A DNA stretch of 16,317 nt from assembly GCA_038259365.1 (NCBI GenBank), contig JBBSOW010000067.1, positions 1 to 16,317 of the forward strand, given 5' to 3'. The position numbers and the translations under genes are program-made. Below the pieces are notes generated by a model that was given only the letters and a program-made list of their open reading frames with translations, searched no databases and was not told the DNA's origin. Below, piece by piece: positions 1 to 6,764 of this stretch (the first letter of the stretch is position 1; each line of letters begins with the position of its first letter). The stretch is from JBBSOW01 sp038259365. Its GTDB lineage: Bacteria; Actinomycetota; Actinomycetes; Propionibacteriales; Propionibacteriaceae.

Positions 1-107
1 ACGAGGAACGTGCCCTGCCCGACGGCTTGGCGAACGTGACCCTGACGGTCGGCGTGCTCGTAGTGGGCGTGGCCGCCATGGGGTACGTGCTCGCGGTGGC
101 TCTTTAG
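1..107 (+). CDS. 3' end of a membrane protein gene (partial)
   Basis: The reading frame from base 3 is open from the window edge and ends at a TAG at 105-107, giving 34 residues. They start with an acidic stretch (EERALPDG) and finish with one hydrophobic helix (GVLVVGVAAMGYVLAVAL) and no tail. This looks like the last transmembrane segment of an integral membrane protein whose body lies outside the window. The family cannot be told from this fragment. It is convergent with the small membrane protein gene at 138-311. Confidence 0.5.
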   Translation, partial: EERALPDGLANVTLTVGVLVVGVAAMGYVLAVAL

Positions 108-137
108 CACGAGTCATGTCCGGCGTGGACTACCCGG

Positions 138-311
138 TCACACGTTGCAGGTGACGTTGACCCCGTTGACCTGGTGAGTCCCTGGGCCGAGTTCGGCGCA
201 CTTGGAGAACAGCTGAAAGGCCGGGATTCCGATGGCGAGGCCGACAATAAGCCCGAGCACCATCAAGACGATGGCGACGATGATGCCCGCCTTCGCCTTG
301 CCGTTGGGCAT
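138..311 (-). CDS. Small single-pass membrane protein, 57 aa
   Basis: The minus strand from an ATG at 311 to a TGA at 138-140 encodes 57 residues. A short basic head (MPNGKAKAG) precedes one long transmembrane helix at about residues 9-33 (IIVAIVLMVLGLIVGLAIGI). A roughly 20-residue tail follows with two cysteines and the ending VNGVNVTCNV. By the positive-inside rule the tail should face outside, where the two cysteines could form a disulfide. AAGG lies 8 nt before the ATG, and a TGA closes the frame upstream. Longer overlapping frames on both strands are arginine-rich and have no protein-like features. No family was recognised; function unknown. Confidence 0.6.
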   Translation of the reverse strand: MPNGKAKAGIIVAIVLMVLGLIVGLAIGIPAFQLFSKCAELGPGTHQVNGVNVTCNV

Positions 312-479
312 GCCCACGGCCTTGGACTGGCTCTGCGCGCTGCACGGGTTGACGAGAAGCGGATTTCACCGTCAGGCGTATTCAACCAGACGCGTCCGCT
401 TGTACGCGCGTCAATTCCGTTTTTAGGACCGCACTTCGGTGCAGATCCGCCTCGAACAAGGCTGGTGTGGACGCCGAGG

Positions 480-785
480 TCAGGCGACGGTGTGCAACTC
501 GAAGCGGAGGTCGAGGGCGGTGGCAACCTTGAGGATTGTCGACCAGGTCGGGTTACCTCTTTCGGATAGTGCCTTATAAAGACCATCACGGCTCATGCCG
601 ACGCGGCGTGCGAGCTCGCTCATGTTTTGGGACCGGGCGATCACGCCGAGCGCCCGCGGGACCGCGGTGGGATCCGTCGCGGAGGCCTCGAAGGCGATCT
701 CCAGGTAGGCGGTCACGTCCTCGAGGTCGTCGAGGTAATCGGCAGCGTCGAAGCTCTTGTATCTCTTGCTCCCACTCGCCATCAT
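480..785 (-). CDS. HTH antitoxin of a HigBA/RelE-type toxin-antitoxin pair
   Basis: The product is 101 residues from the ATG at 785 (a second ATG follows at 782). GAGG lies just before these starts, and the frame further upstream is not protein-like. The C-terminal half is a helix-turn-helix of the putative addiction-module antidote family (TIGR02684-like): ARSQNMSELARRVGMSRDGL, then LYKALSERGNPTWSTILKV. The N-terminal half (FDAADYLDDLEDVTAYLEIA) resembles the toxin-binding part of that family. Known members neutralise the cognate RelE-like mRNA interferase and repress their own operon. The toxin gene lies immediately upstream, and its reading frame runs far into this gene in another frame. 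Family assignment is good; the exact partner chemistry is inferred. Confidence 0.85.
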   Translation of the reverse strand: MMASGSKRYKSFDAADYLDDLEDVTAYLEIAFEASATDPTAVPRALGVIARSQNMSELARRVGMSRDGLYKALSERGNPTWSTILKVATALDLRFELHTVA

Positions 786-1089
786 CGTCCTCGTCTCTCC
801 GCCACTGGTCGGCAAGTAGTAATGCTCTCTCGATGTCTCTCTGCTGGGTCGATGTATCACTACCGCACAGCAACAGGATGAGTTGACCCGCCTTCTGCGC
901 ATAATAGATCCGATATCCCGGGCCGTAGGTCAGTCGTAGTTCCGACACGCCGTGGACTACCGGCTTCACGTCACCCGCATTACCGTTGGCTAGGCGGCCG
1001 ACGCGCTCCAAGATGCGCATTTCAGCTTGCCTGTCCTTCAGTTTTCTCAACCATGCGTCGAACTCGTCGGTTGTGACGACTTCGATCAT
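586..1089 (-). CDS. RelE/HigB-like toxin with an abnormal C-terminal run-on
   Basis: Residues 1 to about 100 match the putative addiction-module killer family (TIGR02683-like, RelE/ParE superfamily): an N-terminal MIEVVTTDEFDAWLRKLKDR, a central GVSELRLTYGPGYRIYYAQK, and LILLLCGSDTSTQQRDIERA near the end of the fold. Such toxins are normally about 95-110 residues and stop beside the antitoxin start. Here the frame continues 66 codons past that point, through the antitoxin gene, to a TGA at 586-588. This gives 167 residues with an arginine-rich tail that looks like shadow translation. Either an indel removed the normal stop or the protein truly carries the tail. The start ATG has no Shine-Dalgarno sequence but a TATAGT 6 nt upstream, suggesting a leaderless transcript. 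Confidence 0.75.
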   Translation of the reverse strand: MIEVVTTDEFDAWLRKLKDRQAEMRILERVGRLANGNAGDVKPVVHGVSELRLTYGPGYRIYYAQKAGQLILLLCGSDTSTQQRDIERALLLADQWRRDEDDDGEWEQEIQELRRCRLPRRPRGRDRLPGDRLRGLRDGSHRGPAGARRDRPVPKHERARTPRRHEP

Positions 1090-1095
1090 GTGTCG

Positions 1096-1125
1096 ACTAT
1101 AGCTGACGGCCCAGCTATCCGTCGA
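1096..1125 (-). promoter_or_regulatory. Putative leaderless promoter of the toxin-antitoxin operon
   Basis: Reading the minus strand, TCGACG (1125-1120, a poor -35 match) is followed after 18 nt by TATAGT (1101-1096, one mismatch to TATAAT). The toxin ATG begins 6 nt later at 1089. Transcription would therefore start at or next to the ATG, which fits the lack of a ribosome-binding site. The -10 is convincing by eye; the -35 is weak. Confidence 0.4.
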
Positions 1126-1194
1126 GGCTGAACCCCCGGCGAGTGGTCACCTTCAACCGCTCGTCACGGTGCCGCTTGAGATCGGATTCACTGC

Positions 1195-2676
1195 TCACTC
1201 TGCGGGCCTGCGCGCTTCCAAAGCGGATGCTACCGCCTCGAACTCGGCGAGGGCAGCGGTCAGGTCTTCGACGATCTCGCGGGCAATGATCTCGGGAGCG
1301 GGAAGGTTGTCTGGGTCTTCGAGCGAGTCGTCGCGCAGCCAGGTGATGTCGAGGTTCGCCTTGTCCCGGGCGACCAATTCGTCGTAGAGAAACGACCTCC
1401 AGCGCGTGGACTCGGCGCGCTCGGAGCGATCCTTCCCCGGGAGGTAGGACTCAACGAACTCTTCGAGATGGTGGCGGCGAAGAGGGTTCTGTTTGAGCGT
1501 GAAGTGCTGGTTGGTGCGCGGGTCATAGACCCACAACCGCTGGGTCCACGGCTGCTCGGCGGCAGGCTTCTTGTCGAAGAACAGCACGTTGGCCTTGACG
1601 CCCTGGGCGTAGAAGATGCCGGTGGGTAGGCGCAGCATGGTGTGTAGATCGAAGTCGGCCAACAGCTTCTTGCGCAGGATCTCGCCAGCGCCTCCCTCGA
1701 AGAGCACGTTGTCGGGAAGCACGACCGCCGCCCGGCCATTGATGTCGAGGATCGTCATGATGTGCTGCATGAAGTTGAGCTGCTTGTTGCTCGTCGTGAC
1801 GACGAAGTCCTGCCGCTCGATCTCACGATTCTCACGTACCTCGCGGCCGTCGGCACCGACCATCGTCAGGGAGGACTTGCGCCCGAACGGCGGGTTGGAT
1901 AGGACCACAGACCAGCGACGCCCCGGGTCGGCGATCAGGGCGTCGCGTACCTCCAGCAGCGAGTCGCCGTCCGGGGTGCCGATGCCGTGCAGTAGGAGGT
2001 TCATGGCGGCGAGCCGGGCGGTGCCGTCGACGAGTTCGTAGCCGGACGCGAACTCGTCGCGCAGGTGTCTGCGCTGTGTGGGGGTGAGGTTCTCGGCGTT
2101 TCGCGCTGCGTGCTCGTGGGCGACGAGCAGGAAGCTACCGGTCCCGCACGCCGGGTCGACGATCGTGTCGGAGGGCTGAAGGTCGATCACGTCGACGATG
2201 CCGGCGATGAGGTCACGGGGGGTGAAGTACTGCCCGGCGCCCGATCCCTTGTCCGAAGCCCCCTTGGAGAGCAGCTCTTCGTAGGCGTCGCCCTTTAGGT
2301 CGGTGCCCGACGCGGACCAGTTTTCCTTGTCGATCAGGTCGACGATGAGCCGCTTGAGCTTGGCCGGATCCTGGATCCGGTTCTGCGCCTTCCGAAAGAT
2401 CGTGCCTAGCGTGCCCGGCTGTTGTGCGAGGTCGACCAGAATCTTGGTGTAGACGTACTCCAACTCGGCGCCCTCGGCGTCGAGAAGGCGTTGCCAAGAG
2501 AACTCAGCCGGCACGATCATCTGGGGATTGAGTTTCCGGATGCTGCGCTCGTGCGCCATCTTGAGGAACAACAGGTAGGTGAGTTGTTCGGTGTACTCGA
2601 TGACGCCGACGCCGTCGTCGCGCAGAACGTTGCAGTAGGACCAGAGTTTGTCGACGAGACGGCGGGAGTCAGACAT
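1195..2676 (-). CDS. hsdM: Type I restriction-modification DNA methyltransferase, M subunit
   Basis: 493 residues, the usual size for HsdM. The N-terminal HsdM helical domain (LVDKLWSYCNVLRDDGVGV and EQLTYLLFLKMAHE) occupies roughly the first 140 residues. The N6-adenine methylase domain follows: GQYFTPR at 148-154, the SAM-binding motif DPACGTGSF at 174-182, and the catalytic NPPFG at 261-265. The enzyme needs a specificity subunit HsdS for target recognition and HsdR for cleavage. The only hsdS and hsdR sequences in view are the broken pieces at 4743-5449. The ATG at 2676 has a GGGAGG just upstream and overlaps the 3' end of the nuclease-like gene by 8 nt, so it is probably translated in the same transcript. 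It looks intact but orphaned. Confidence 0.95.
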   Translation of the reverse strand: MSDSRRLVDKLWSYCNVLRDDGVGVIEYTEQLTYLLFLKMAHERSIRKLNPQMIVPAEFSWQRLLDAEGAELEYVYTKILVDLAQQPGTLGTIFRKAQNRIQDPAKLKRLIVDLIDKENWSASGTDLKGDAYEELLSKGASDKGSGAGQYFTPRDLIAGIVDVIDLQPSDTIVDPACGTGSFLLVAHEHAARNAENLTPTQRRHLRDEFASGYELVDGTARLAAMNLLLHGIGTPDGDSLLEVRDALIADPGRRWSVVLSNPPFGRKSSLTMVGADGREVRENREIERQDFVVTTSNKQLNFMQHIMTILDINGRAAVVLPDNVLFEGGAGEILRKKLLADFDLHTMLRLPTGIFYAQGVKANVLFFDKKPAAEQPWTQRLWVYDPRTNQHFTLKQNPLRRHHLEEFVESYLPGKDRSERAESTRWRSFLYDELVARDKANLDITWLRDDSLEDPDNLPAPEIIAREIVEDLTAALAEFEAVASALEARRPAE

Positions 2677-3661
2677 CGCCCTCCCGCCCCTCGGTCACCA
2701 GAGCGCCGGTGTAGGCATCGGCAACTTTCGAACAAAAGTTGAGGAGCACCTCTACTCGGTCATCGGTCAGCCAACCCGGCACGGTCTTGGCCAGCTTTTC
2801 GACGCCGTTGAATCCGAACAGCTGGTCAGCCGCGCTTCTGAACTCCTGCGTGATGAGGTCATCGATCGGGATCCCGCTGTTCTTACCGGCGTACGAGCTG
2901 AAGGGGACCATGATCTGCCCGTCGTTGAAGACCGTAACGACCGTGCGGACGCCGCCGGCGGAGGGACCCTTGGCCTCCAGGACGACGTGGTTGGGTCCGA
3001 GGCGGCGCTTGTATCCTGCCGCCGCCCACCTCTCAACGACCGTCTGAGCCGCCGTTTGAAGGGAGTCGTCCACGAACTGATTCCAGAACTCGTCCAGGTT
3101 CTTGATCGAGGTCGCCTTTTTGGCGTGTTCGACGGCCGCGGTGAATTGGTTTGGCTTGGTGACCGCGGTGAAGAGCGGGGCCCACTTGCTGTCCTCGATG
3201 CGCACGGCAGCCGCCTCCACCAGCCACACGGCGATGCCCCGATCGGGCGAATGCTCAGCGAGGTCGTTGAGGTACTCGGCAACGGCGCGGAACTCGTCGC
3301 GATGCCGCTCGGCCACGACCACCAACCCCTGCGCCTCGGCGGCAACGGCGTAGGCGAGCCCGCGAGTCAGGTGATCGTGATCGGCGGTGCCGTACTGGTT
3401 CTCGACGACGAAGGTACCTTCGCCGTCGACCTGGGTCACGATGTCGATCCGGCGACCACCTGCGGTCGGCACCTCGGTTTCGCCGATTGAGCTGAGGTCG
3501 ACCCCGATAGCTTCGCCCAGGGCGTCCAGTTGGGCGGCCAGTAGCGGCGTGAAGTCCGAAGCCTCTCCCTTCCACGCTTCCGACAGCCGACCATAGACGA
3601 GCTTCGCCATGCTCGGCTTCTGACTCGGTGTGACGGGCCGGAGCCGCGGTGTCTCGGTCAC
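2669..3661 (-). CDS. PD-(D/E)XK nuclease-like protein in the restriction cluster
   Basis: The chosen start is the GTG at 3661, because AGGAG lies 6 nt before it and it clears the preceding mrr gene by 53 nt; upstream in-frame starts would overlap mrr. That gives 330 residues. Residues 70-100 hold a nuclease-like core: GRRIDIVTQ with D73, then FVVENQYGTADHDHLTRG with E87 and Q89, followed by the strand GLVVVAERHRDEF. This D...E-x-Q arrangement followed by a DHDHL segment resembles DUF4268-type PD-(D/E)XK proteins found near restriction systems. The C-terminal 130 residues are not recognised. It sits between mrr and hsdM in one apparent transcript and overlaps hsdM by 8 nt. The nuclease call is inference from motif layout. 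Confidence 0.65.
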   Translation of the reverse strand: MTETPRLRPVTPSQKPSMAKLVYGRLSEAWKGEASDFTPLLAAQLDALGEAIGVDLSSIGETEVPTAGGRRIDIVTQVDGEGTFVVENQYGTADHDHLTRGLAYAVAAEAQGLVVVAERHRDEFRAVAEYLNDLAEHSPDRGIAVWLVEAAAVRIEDSKWAPLFTAVTKPNQFTAAVEHAKKATSIKNLDEFWNQFVDDSLQTAAQTVVERWAAAGYKRRLGPNHVVLEAKGPSAGGVRTVVTVFNDGQIMVPFSSYAGKNSGIPIDDLITQEFRSAADQLFGFNGVEKLAKTVPGWLTDDRVEVLLNFCSKVADAYTGALVTEGREGDV

Positions 3662-3714
3662 TGACTTCTCCTGGCTTGGGTTTTCTTGGTTGAAGAGTGG
3701 GTGCGCTGTGATGG

Positions 3715-4746
3715 TTACTGCGATTCGGGAGATCGGTCCACCACGAGCAGCGACCGCAGGGGGAGGAGCTGTCGCCACCGAGACGGGAGCTGTTCGTAGT
3801 GTTCAAGCGCCAACCGGGTGATGTCGGCGCCACCGAAGAGGCGCAGGTTCTGGCGTTCCCGCTCCAGGTCCGCGGCGTCCTTGCTGAACGAGCCGAGCGT
3901 GACGAAGAGGCCCACCTCCCCCGTAGAGAGCGTGCCGATGAGGCGCTGGACGTCAGGACGACCCTGAGTGCTGCTCGAATGCTTGCACTGCACCTTGATC
4001 AACGGTGGTTCGAGGCCCAACGGGTCCTTGTGCGCGATGACGTCGACGCCGCCATCGGCGCTGAACGGGGTGACCCGCGCCTGGTAACCCATGGCGCGAA
4101 GCAGATCGGCCGTGAAGTGTTCGAACTCCTCGTGCGATAGTTCGCGCAGCAACACCTTGACGATGAAGTCGCGGGTGTGTTGCTCGATCCGGTCGGCGTT
4201 GGGCTCGTCCTCGAAGGTGCTTACCGTCTCGTCAGTGGAGAGGCTCGCGGGGGTGAGTGACTTTTCGAAGATCTCCTCGGACGAGGCGGCGAGGAACTGC
4301 CGGAAAACGGCGTCGTGCTTGCGCACCTGGAACAACGTGAGCGCCGACCCGATCTCGTATAGGGCGGCCTGGGGGAAGAGACCGCGGGGTACGCCCGTTT
4401 GTTTCCACTGCACCCGGCGGCGGTGGGGGTGCTTGGTGACGTCTTTGTGGTGCTCGTAGGGGCCTTGCACCACGCCGAAGTTGAGGGTGCTGTCCGCCTT
4501 GTACGGCGCCACGACGAGGTCGCCCTCCTTCATCTCGAAGGCGAACCGATAGAGGATTCCTGCCCAGACCGGAATGGCGCCCGGCTTGATTCCCGGATAC
4601 GTCCGTTGCACCAGGTCCTTGAGGACGCTGCGGTTCGCCCCGATGCTTCTTAGGTCTGGGATCTCCTCCCATCCGACGGACACGAAACCCTTCTCGACGA
4701 GTTCTGCTCCCAGCGTGTCGTTGTGAATGCCCCACATAGTGTTCAT
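3715..4746 (-). CDS. mrr: Mrr-family restriction endonuclease
   Basis: 343 residues. The C-terminal domain is an Mrr catalytic domain: helix EEFEHFTADLLRAMGYQAR (about 206-224), then SADGGVDVIAHKD with D231 and D235, then IKVQCKH with Q253 and K255, the D...Q-x-K active site of Mrr-type PD-(D/E)XK enzymes. Proteins of this type (type IV) cut modified DNA. The N-terminal ~150 residues (MWGIHND, FEMKEGDLVVAPYKAD, VVQGPYEHH) form a separate sensor-like module seen in other restriction proteins; its ligand is unknown. The ATG at 4746 overlaps, as ATGA, the stop of the hsdS remnant upstream, so mrr was built as part of the type I operon. Met4 at 4737 is an alternative start. Confidence 0.88.
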   Translation of the reverse strand: MNTMWGIHNDTLGAELVEKGFVSVGWEEIPDLRSIGANRSVLKDLVQRTYPGIKPGAIPVWAGILYRFAFEMKEGDLVVAPYKADSTLNFGVVQGPYEHHKDVTKHPHRRRVQWKQTGVPRGLFPQAALYEIGSALTLFQVRKHDAVFRQFLAASSEEIFEKSLTPASLSTDETVSTFEDEPNADRIEQHTRDFIVKVLLRELSHEEFEHFTADLLRAMGYQARVTPFSADGGVDVIAHKDPLGLEPPLIKVQCKHSSSTQGRPDVQRLIGTLSTGEVGLFVTLGSFSKDAADLERERQNLRLFGGADITRLALEHYEQLPSRWRQLLPLRSLLVVDRSPESQ

Positions 4747-5263
4747 TCCGCTGGCCCCTCTGGGTTGTGGTTCTGACGCTCTCTCGTCAGGCGGCCTGCG
4801 AAAGCTGCGGCGAATAGAGACCGTCGCAATGCCCCCGAACGGATGCGGGACCTCGCTGTCTCATGCCTTAGTGGCTCTAGCCCGTCGTTCAAAGAACTGA
4901 CTGCTTCATTGATTCGCTGCTGATCGTGCAGGGAAGGTAGGCGGCAGCCGAATAGCGCCGAGGTCTTTCTGGTTGACCTTGTAGATGCCGGCTGTGGTCC
5001 AATCGCTCGATCTGGTTGCGTACCATCGGGGAATTCCAGACAAGTGCCATGTAATCCGACATCAGACGGTTGGGGTCGGGTCTAGCTCGAATAAAAGTGT
5101 CAGGAAACGCGATGGAATCGGGCTCATGGTCAACGAGGCCATCACGTCCGACGAGTCTGAGGCTGCCATTCCCCCGTGGGAAAAGGAAATCTCCCCGCTG
5201 GATAAGGAATCGTGCGGCGTCACTGCCAGTCCACGCCCCTTCCCTCCCGGACCGTGGTGACGA
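4743..5263 (-). pseudogene. hsdS: 3' remnant of hsdS (type I specificity subunit), frameshifted
   Basis: Three successive minus-strand frames together give the C-terminal half of an HsdS protein. The first (5263 to about 5005) contains ARFLIQRGDFLFPRGNGS, LRLVGRDG, IAFPDTFIRARP and VRNQIER. The second (about 5000-4940) reads TTAGIYKVNQKDLGAIRLP. The third (about 4935-4743) reads DQQRINEAVSSLNDGLEPL and SLFAAAFAGRLTRE, then stops at TGA 4745-4743. In intact HsdS these blocks are continuous: end of a target-recognition domain, the TTAGIYKVN-type segment, then the EQQRI helix. At least two frameshifts have occurred and the N-terminal target-recognition domain is gone. The final TGA overlaps the mrr ATG. 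Confidence 0.85.
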
Positions 5264-5449
5264 CAGGTAGCCGACGCGGCCATGACCTGCGGCCATGATC
5301 GACTCTCGCACCGCGACTCCCTGGGCCGCGAACAGGTTTAGCTCTCGCTTGTCTTGCACTGCCCAGCCGGCGGCGACAAGTTGTTGATCAATGATCATCC
5401 GGGCTCGCTGTTTCGCCGCGAGGCGCGCTTCAGCATTCCCGTTTTCCAT
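5264..5449 (-). pseudogene. hsdR: 5' remnant of hsdR fused in frame to the hsdS remnant
   Basis: From an ATG at 5449, the first ~62 residues match the N-terminus of type I restriction subunit R: EARLAAKQRARMIIDQQLVA, AGWAVQDKRELNLFAAQGVA, then VRESIMAAGHGRVGYL. In HsdR this leads into the D...ExK nuclease core (typically YLLYVD...GVIEAK). Here the match ends at about 5264 and the frame continues straight into hsdS sequence. The nuclease residues, the whole motor and the translocation domains are missing. A deletion joining hsdR and hsdS is the simplest explanation. The open chimera runs from 5449 to 4889 (186 codons), so a short fusion protein could still be made, but it should not restrict DNA. 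Confidence 0.8.
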
Positions 5450-6002
5450 GGCAGGACAAGACTAGCGGTCCATTCGGGGTAGGGGATGCTGGCGGTCATT
5501 GACGGTCAGGAACGTGTGTCTAGATCATCTAGAGGTACCTTGTCGATGTCTGGGATCGAGAACTCATCAAGGTCGAACCGTTGGCGGAATCCAGCAATGA
5601 TCGGCAGTAGACGCCGTACTCCCCTCCCATGTCTCGACCGGCTCGAGCGTGTCGAACGCCCAACTTGATTTAGCAGGCCTTTGAGAATCTCCACGACGAA
5701 AGAGTCCTAGGTCGGATCGATGTCGGGTGATGGAACGAATAGCACCGGGTCGCGATGGAGTAGTTGCGAAGCACCCTTTCCCTCCTCAGCAATGGTCGAC
5801 CGAACCCGTTAGCGGCGTTCCGTGCTCCGGCGAGCTGACCAAACTCGGTGTCGGCGGTCTTGCCTGGCGTCGTGATGAGGGTGACAATGACGGCGATGGA
5901 GGAAGTCCACGCGATGCCGTCCTGCTCGATCCGTCGTCACGCAGCCGTGCTACCAAGGCGATTCGGGAGGGGGCGAGCGTGTGGATCGGGGGATGTGAGC
6001 CA
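5450..6002. other. Gene-poor stretch between the hsdR remnant and hepT
   Basis: No convincing gene was found in about 550 bases. A long open frame runs on the plus strand from about 5727, but it continues antisense through hepT and mntA and reads as a shadow. On the minus strand, about 5920-5700 can be read as a 70-residue segment without a clear start (IAVIVTLITTPGKTADTEF, then GQLAGARNAANGFGRP) that looks mildly protein-like but unrecognised. The stretch probably holds decayed genes. The one small frame with a start is listed separately at 5506-5694. Confidence 0.4.
5506..5694 (-). CDS. Possible small hypothetical protein or gene remnant, 62 aa
   Basis: A GTG at 5694 opens 62 codons ending at TGA 5506. 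The first part (EILKGLLNQVGR) and the last part (LLPIIAGFRQRFDLDEFSIP, then DIDKVPLDDLD) look like real protein. The middle (STRSSRSRHGRG) looks like a frame that has slipped. No ribosome-binding site is obvious. It could be a degraded gene; a weak resemblance of the last part to the LLPVIEAF-type segment of IS1634-like transposases is too slight to rely on. Function unknown. Confidence 0.2.
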   Translation of the reverse strand: MEILKGLLNQVGRSTRSSRSRHGRGVRRLLPIIAGFRQRFDLDEFSIPDIDKVPLDDLDTRS

Positions 6003-6341
6003 TCAGATCTCGGGTGGCAGGAGGCCCTTCATGCGTTCGATGGCGACGGCGAGAGGCGCCAGACGCTTGTCGACGGTGGACTGCATTATCTCGGGATTCG
6101 TCGCGAAGTAGTGGTGAGCAAGGAAGTCGCGCATGCCCGCGATATCGGTCCACTGGACGTCGGGCTCCGTTGCTGTCAGCTCGGGACTAATTCCTTTCAC
6201 CGCTTCGCCGATCTCCAGGAGTCGCATGGCGACCGCGTCCATGACGATCTCAACAGAGATCGGACCATGCTGAAGGTGCGAGTGGATCGACCTGATAGCT
6301 GCGGTGATGTCGTCGAGGATGTCGGCGTCGGAGCGGCTCAC
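6003..6341 (-). CDS. hepT: HepT-type HEPN toxin (DUF86)
   Basis: 112 residues, the normal length for HepT. The all-helical protein carries the HEPN active-site motif at residues 71-78 (RDFLAHHY): R71, then H76/H77 and Y78. In characterised HepT toxins the arginine and histidine are the RNase residues, and the nearby tyrosine is the site that MntA modifies with AMP. Flanking text such as MRLLEIGEAVKGIS and the C-terminal IERMKGLLPP is family-like. The GTG start at 6341 overlaps the mntA stop as GTGA, so the two genes are translationally coupled. The toxin is made after its antitoxin. Assignment is by motif and partner. Confidence 0.92.
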   Translation of the reverse strand: MSRSDADILDDITAAIRSIHSHLQHGPISVEIVMDAVAMRLLEIGEAVKGISPELTATEPDVQWTDIAGMRDFLAHHYFATNPEIMQSTVDKRLAPLAVAIERMKGLLPPEI

Positions 6342-6667
6342 AGTGGTAGTAGGTCCCTTGCAGCTCGAGAGCGAACGCGCTCCTTGAGGCCGTTGCGCGG
6401 CACCAAGTCGACGGGCACACCGAGCACGTCTGCCAGCTCGCGCTTGATGCCGATGACGTCGATGATGTCGGTCCCGGGGGCGAAGTCGACAAGCAGGTCG
6501 ACGTCGCTGTCTTCGCGATCGTCGCCCCGTGCGGCACTGCCGAAGATCTCTGGGTTCGTGACGCCGTGACGACGAAGCACCTTGAGAAGCTCGCCTCGGC
6601 GGGCCGCCAGACGTTGGCCCGTGGGGCCGCTGAGCGGTTTCCGGGCAGGCGCTGCGATATCGGTCAT
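6338..6667 (-). CDS. mntA: MntA nucleotidyltransferase antitoxin (HepT partner)
   Basis: 109 residues from the ATG at 6667. The minimal nucleotidyltransferase motif GSX10DXD is intact: G43-S44, then D55-V-D57 (FGSAARGDDREDSDVDLLVD). A third conserved strand follows (GVPVDLVPRNGLKERV). MntA proteins neutralise HepT by transferring AMP to its active-site tyrosine. An in-frame GTG at 6694 would add 9 residues. The ATG is preferred because a TACGAT ends 6 nt before it, consistent with a leaderless start; the GGGAG directly before the ATG is too close for a normal ribosome-binding site. It overlaps hepT by 4 nt. Confidence 0.9.
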   Translation of the reverse strand: MTDIAAPARKPLSGPTGQRLAARRGELLKVLRRHGVTNPEIFGSAARGDDREDSDVDLLVDFAPGTDIIDVIGIKRELADVLGVPVDLVPRNGLKERVRSRAARDLLPL

Positions 6668-6673
6668 ACTCCC

Positions 6674-6679
6674 ATCGTA
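6674..6679 (-). promoter_or_regulatory. Putative -10 box of a leaderless mntA-hepT transcript
   Basis: On the minus strand TACGAT (6679-6674) fits the TANNNT pattern and lies 6 nt before the mntA ATG at 6667. No clear -35 was found. The arrangement copies that of the toxin gene at 1089. Confidence 0.3.
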
Positions 6680-6764
6680 TCGGCGAACCGACACGTCGCT
6701 TTGGTCATGGTGTCGACGAAGGTATCAACATTCCGGATCAGTTTGACCACCTCTGCACCGTCTA

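Noticed and set aside
430..446. Small GCAC-TTCG-GTGC hairpin as a terminator
   Set aside because: Only a 4-bp stem and no T-tract on either strand; too weak to call.
2648..3490. 280-codon plus-strand open frame
   Set aside because: Antisense to the nuclease-like gene; GC-rich third positions keep it open. The minus-strand protein has the nuclease-like motif and good start signals.
5506..5694. IS1634-like transposase fragment
   Set aside because: Only a short LLPIIAGF-type stretch is suggestive; no DDE residues or terminal repeats are seen, so no mobile element is claimed.
5727..6569. 280-codon plus-strand open frame
   Set aside because: It runs antisense through hepT and mntA, which have clear motifs and coupled starts; its translation is low-complexity and arginine/serine-rich at the end.
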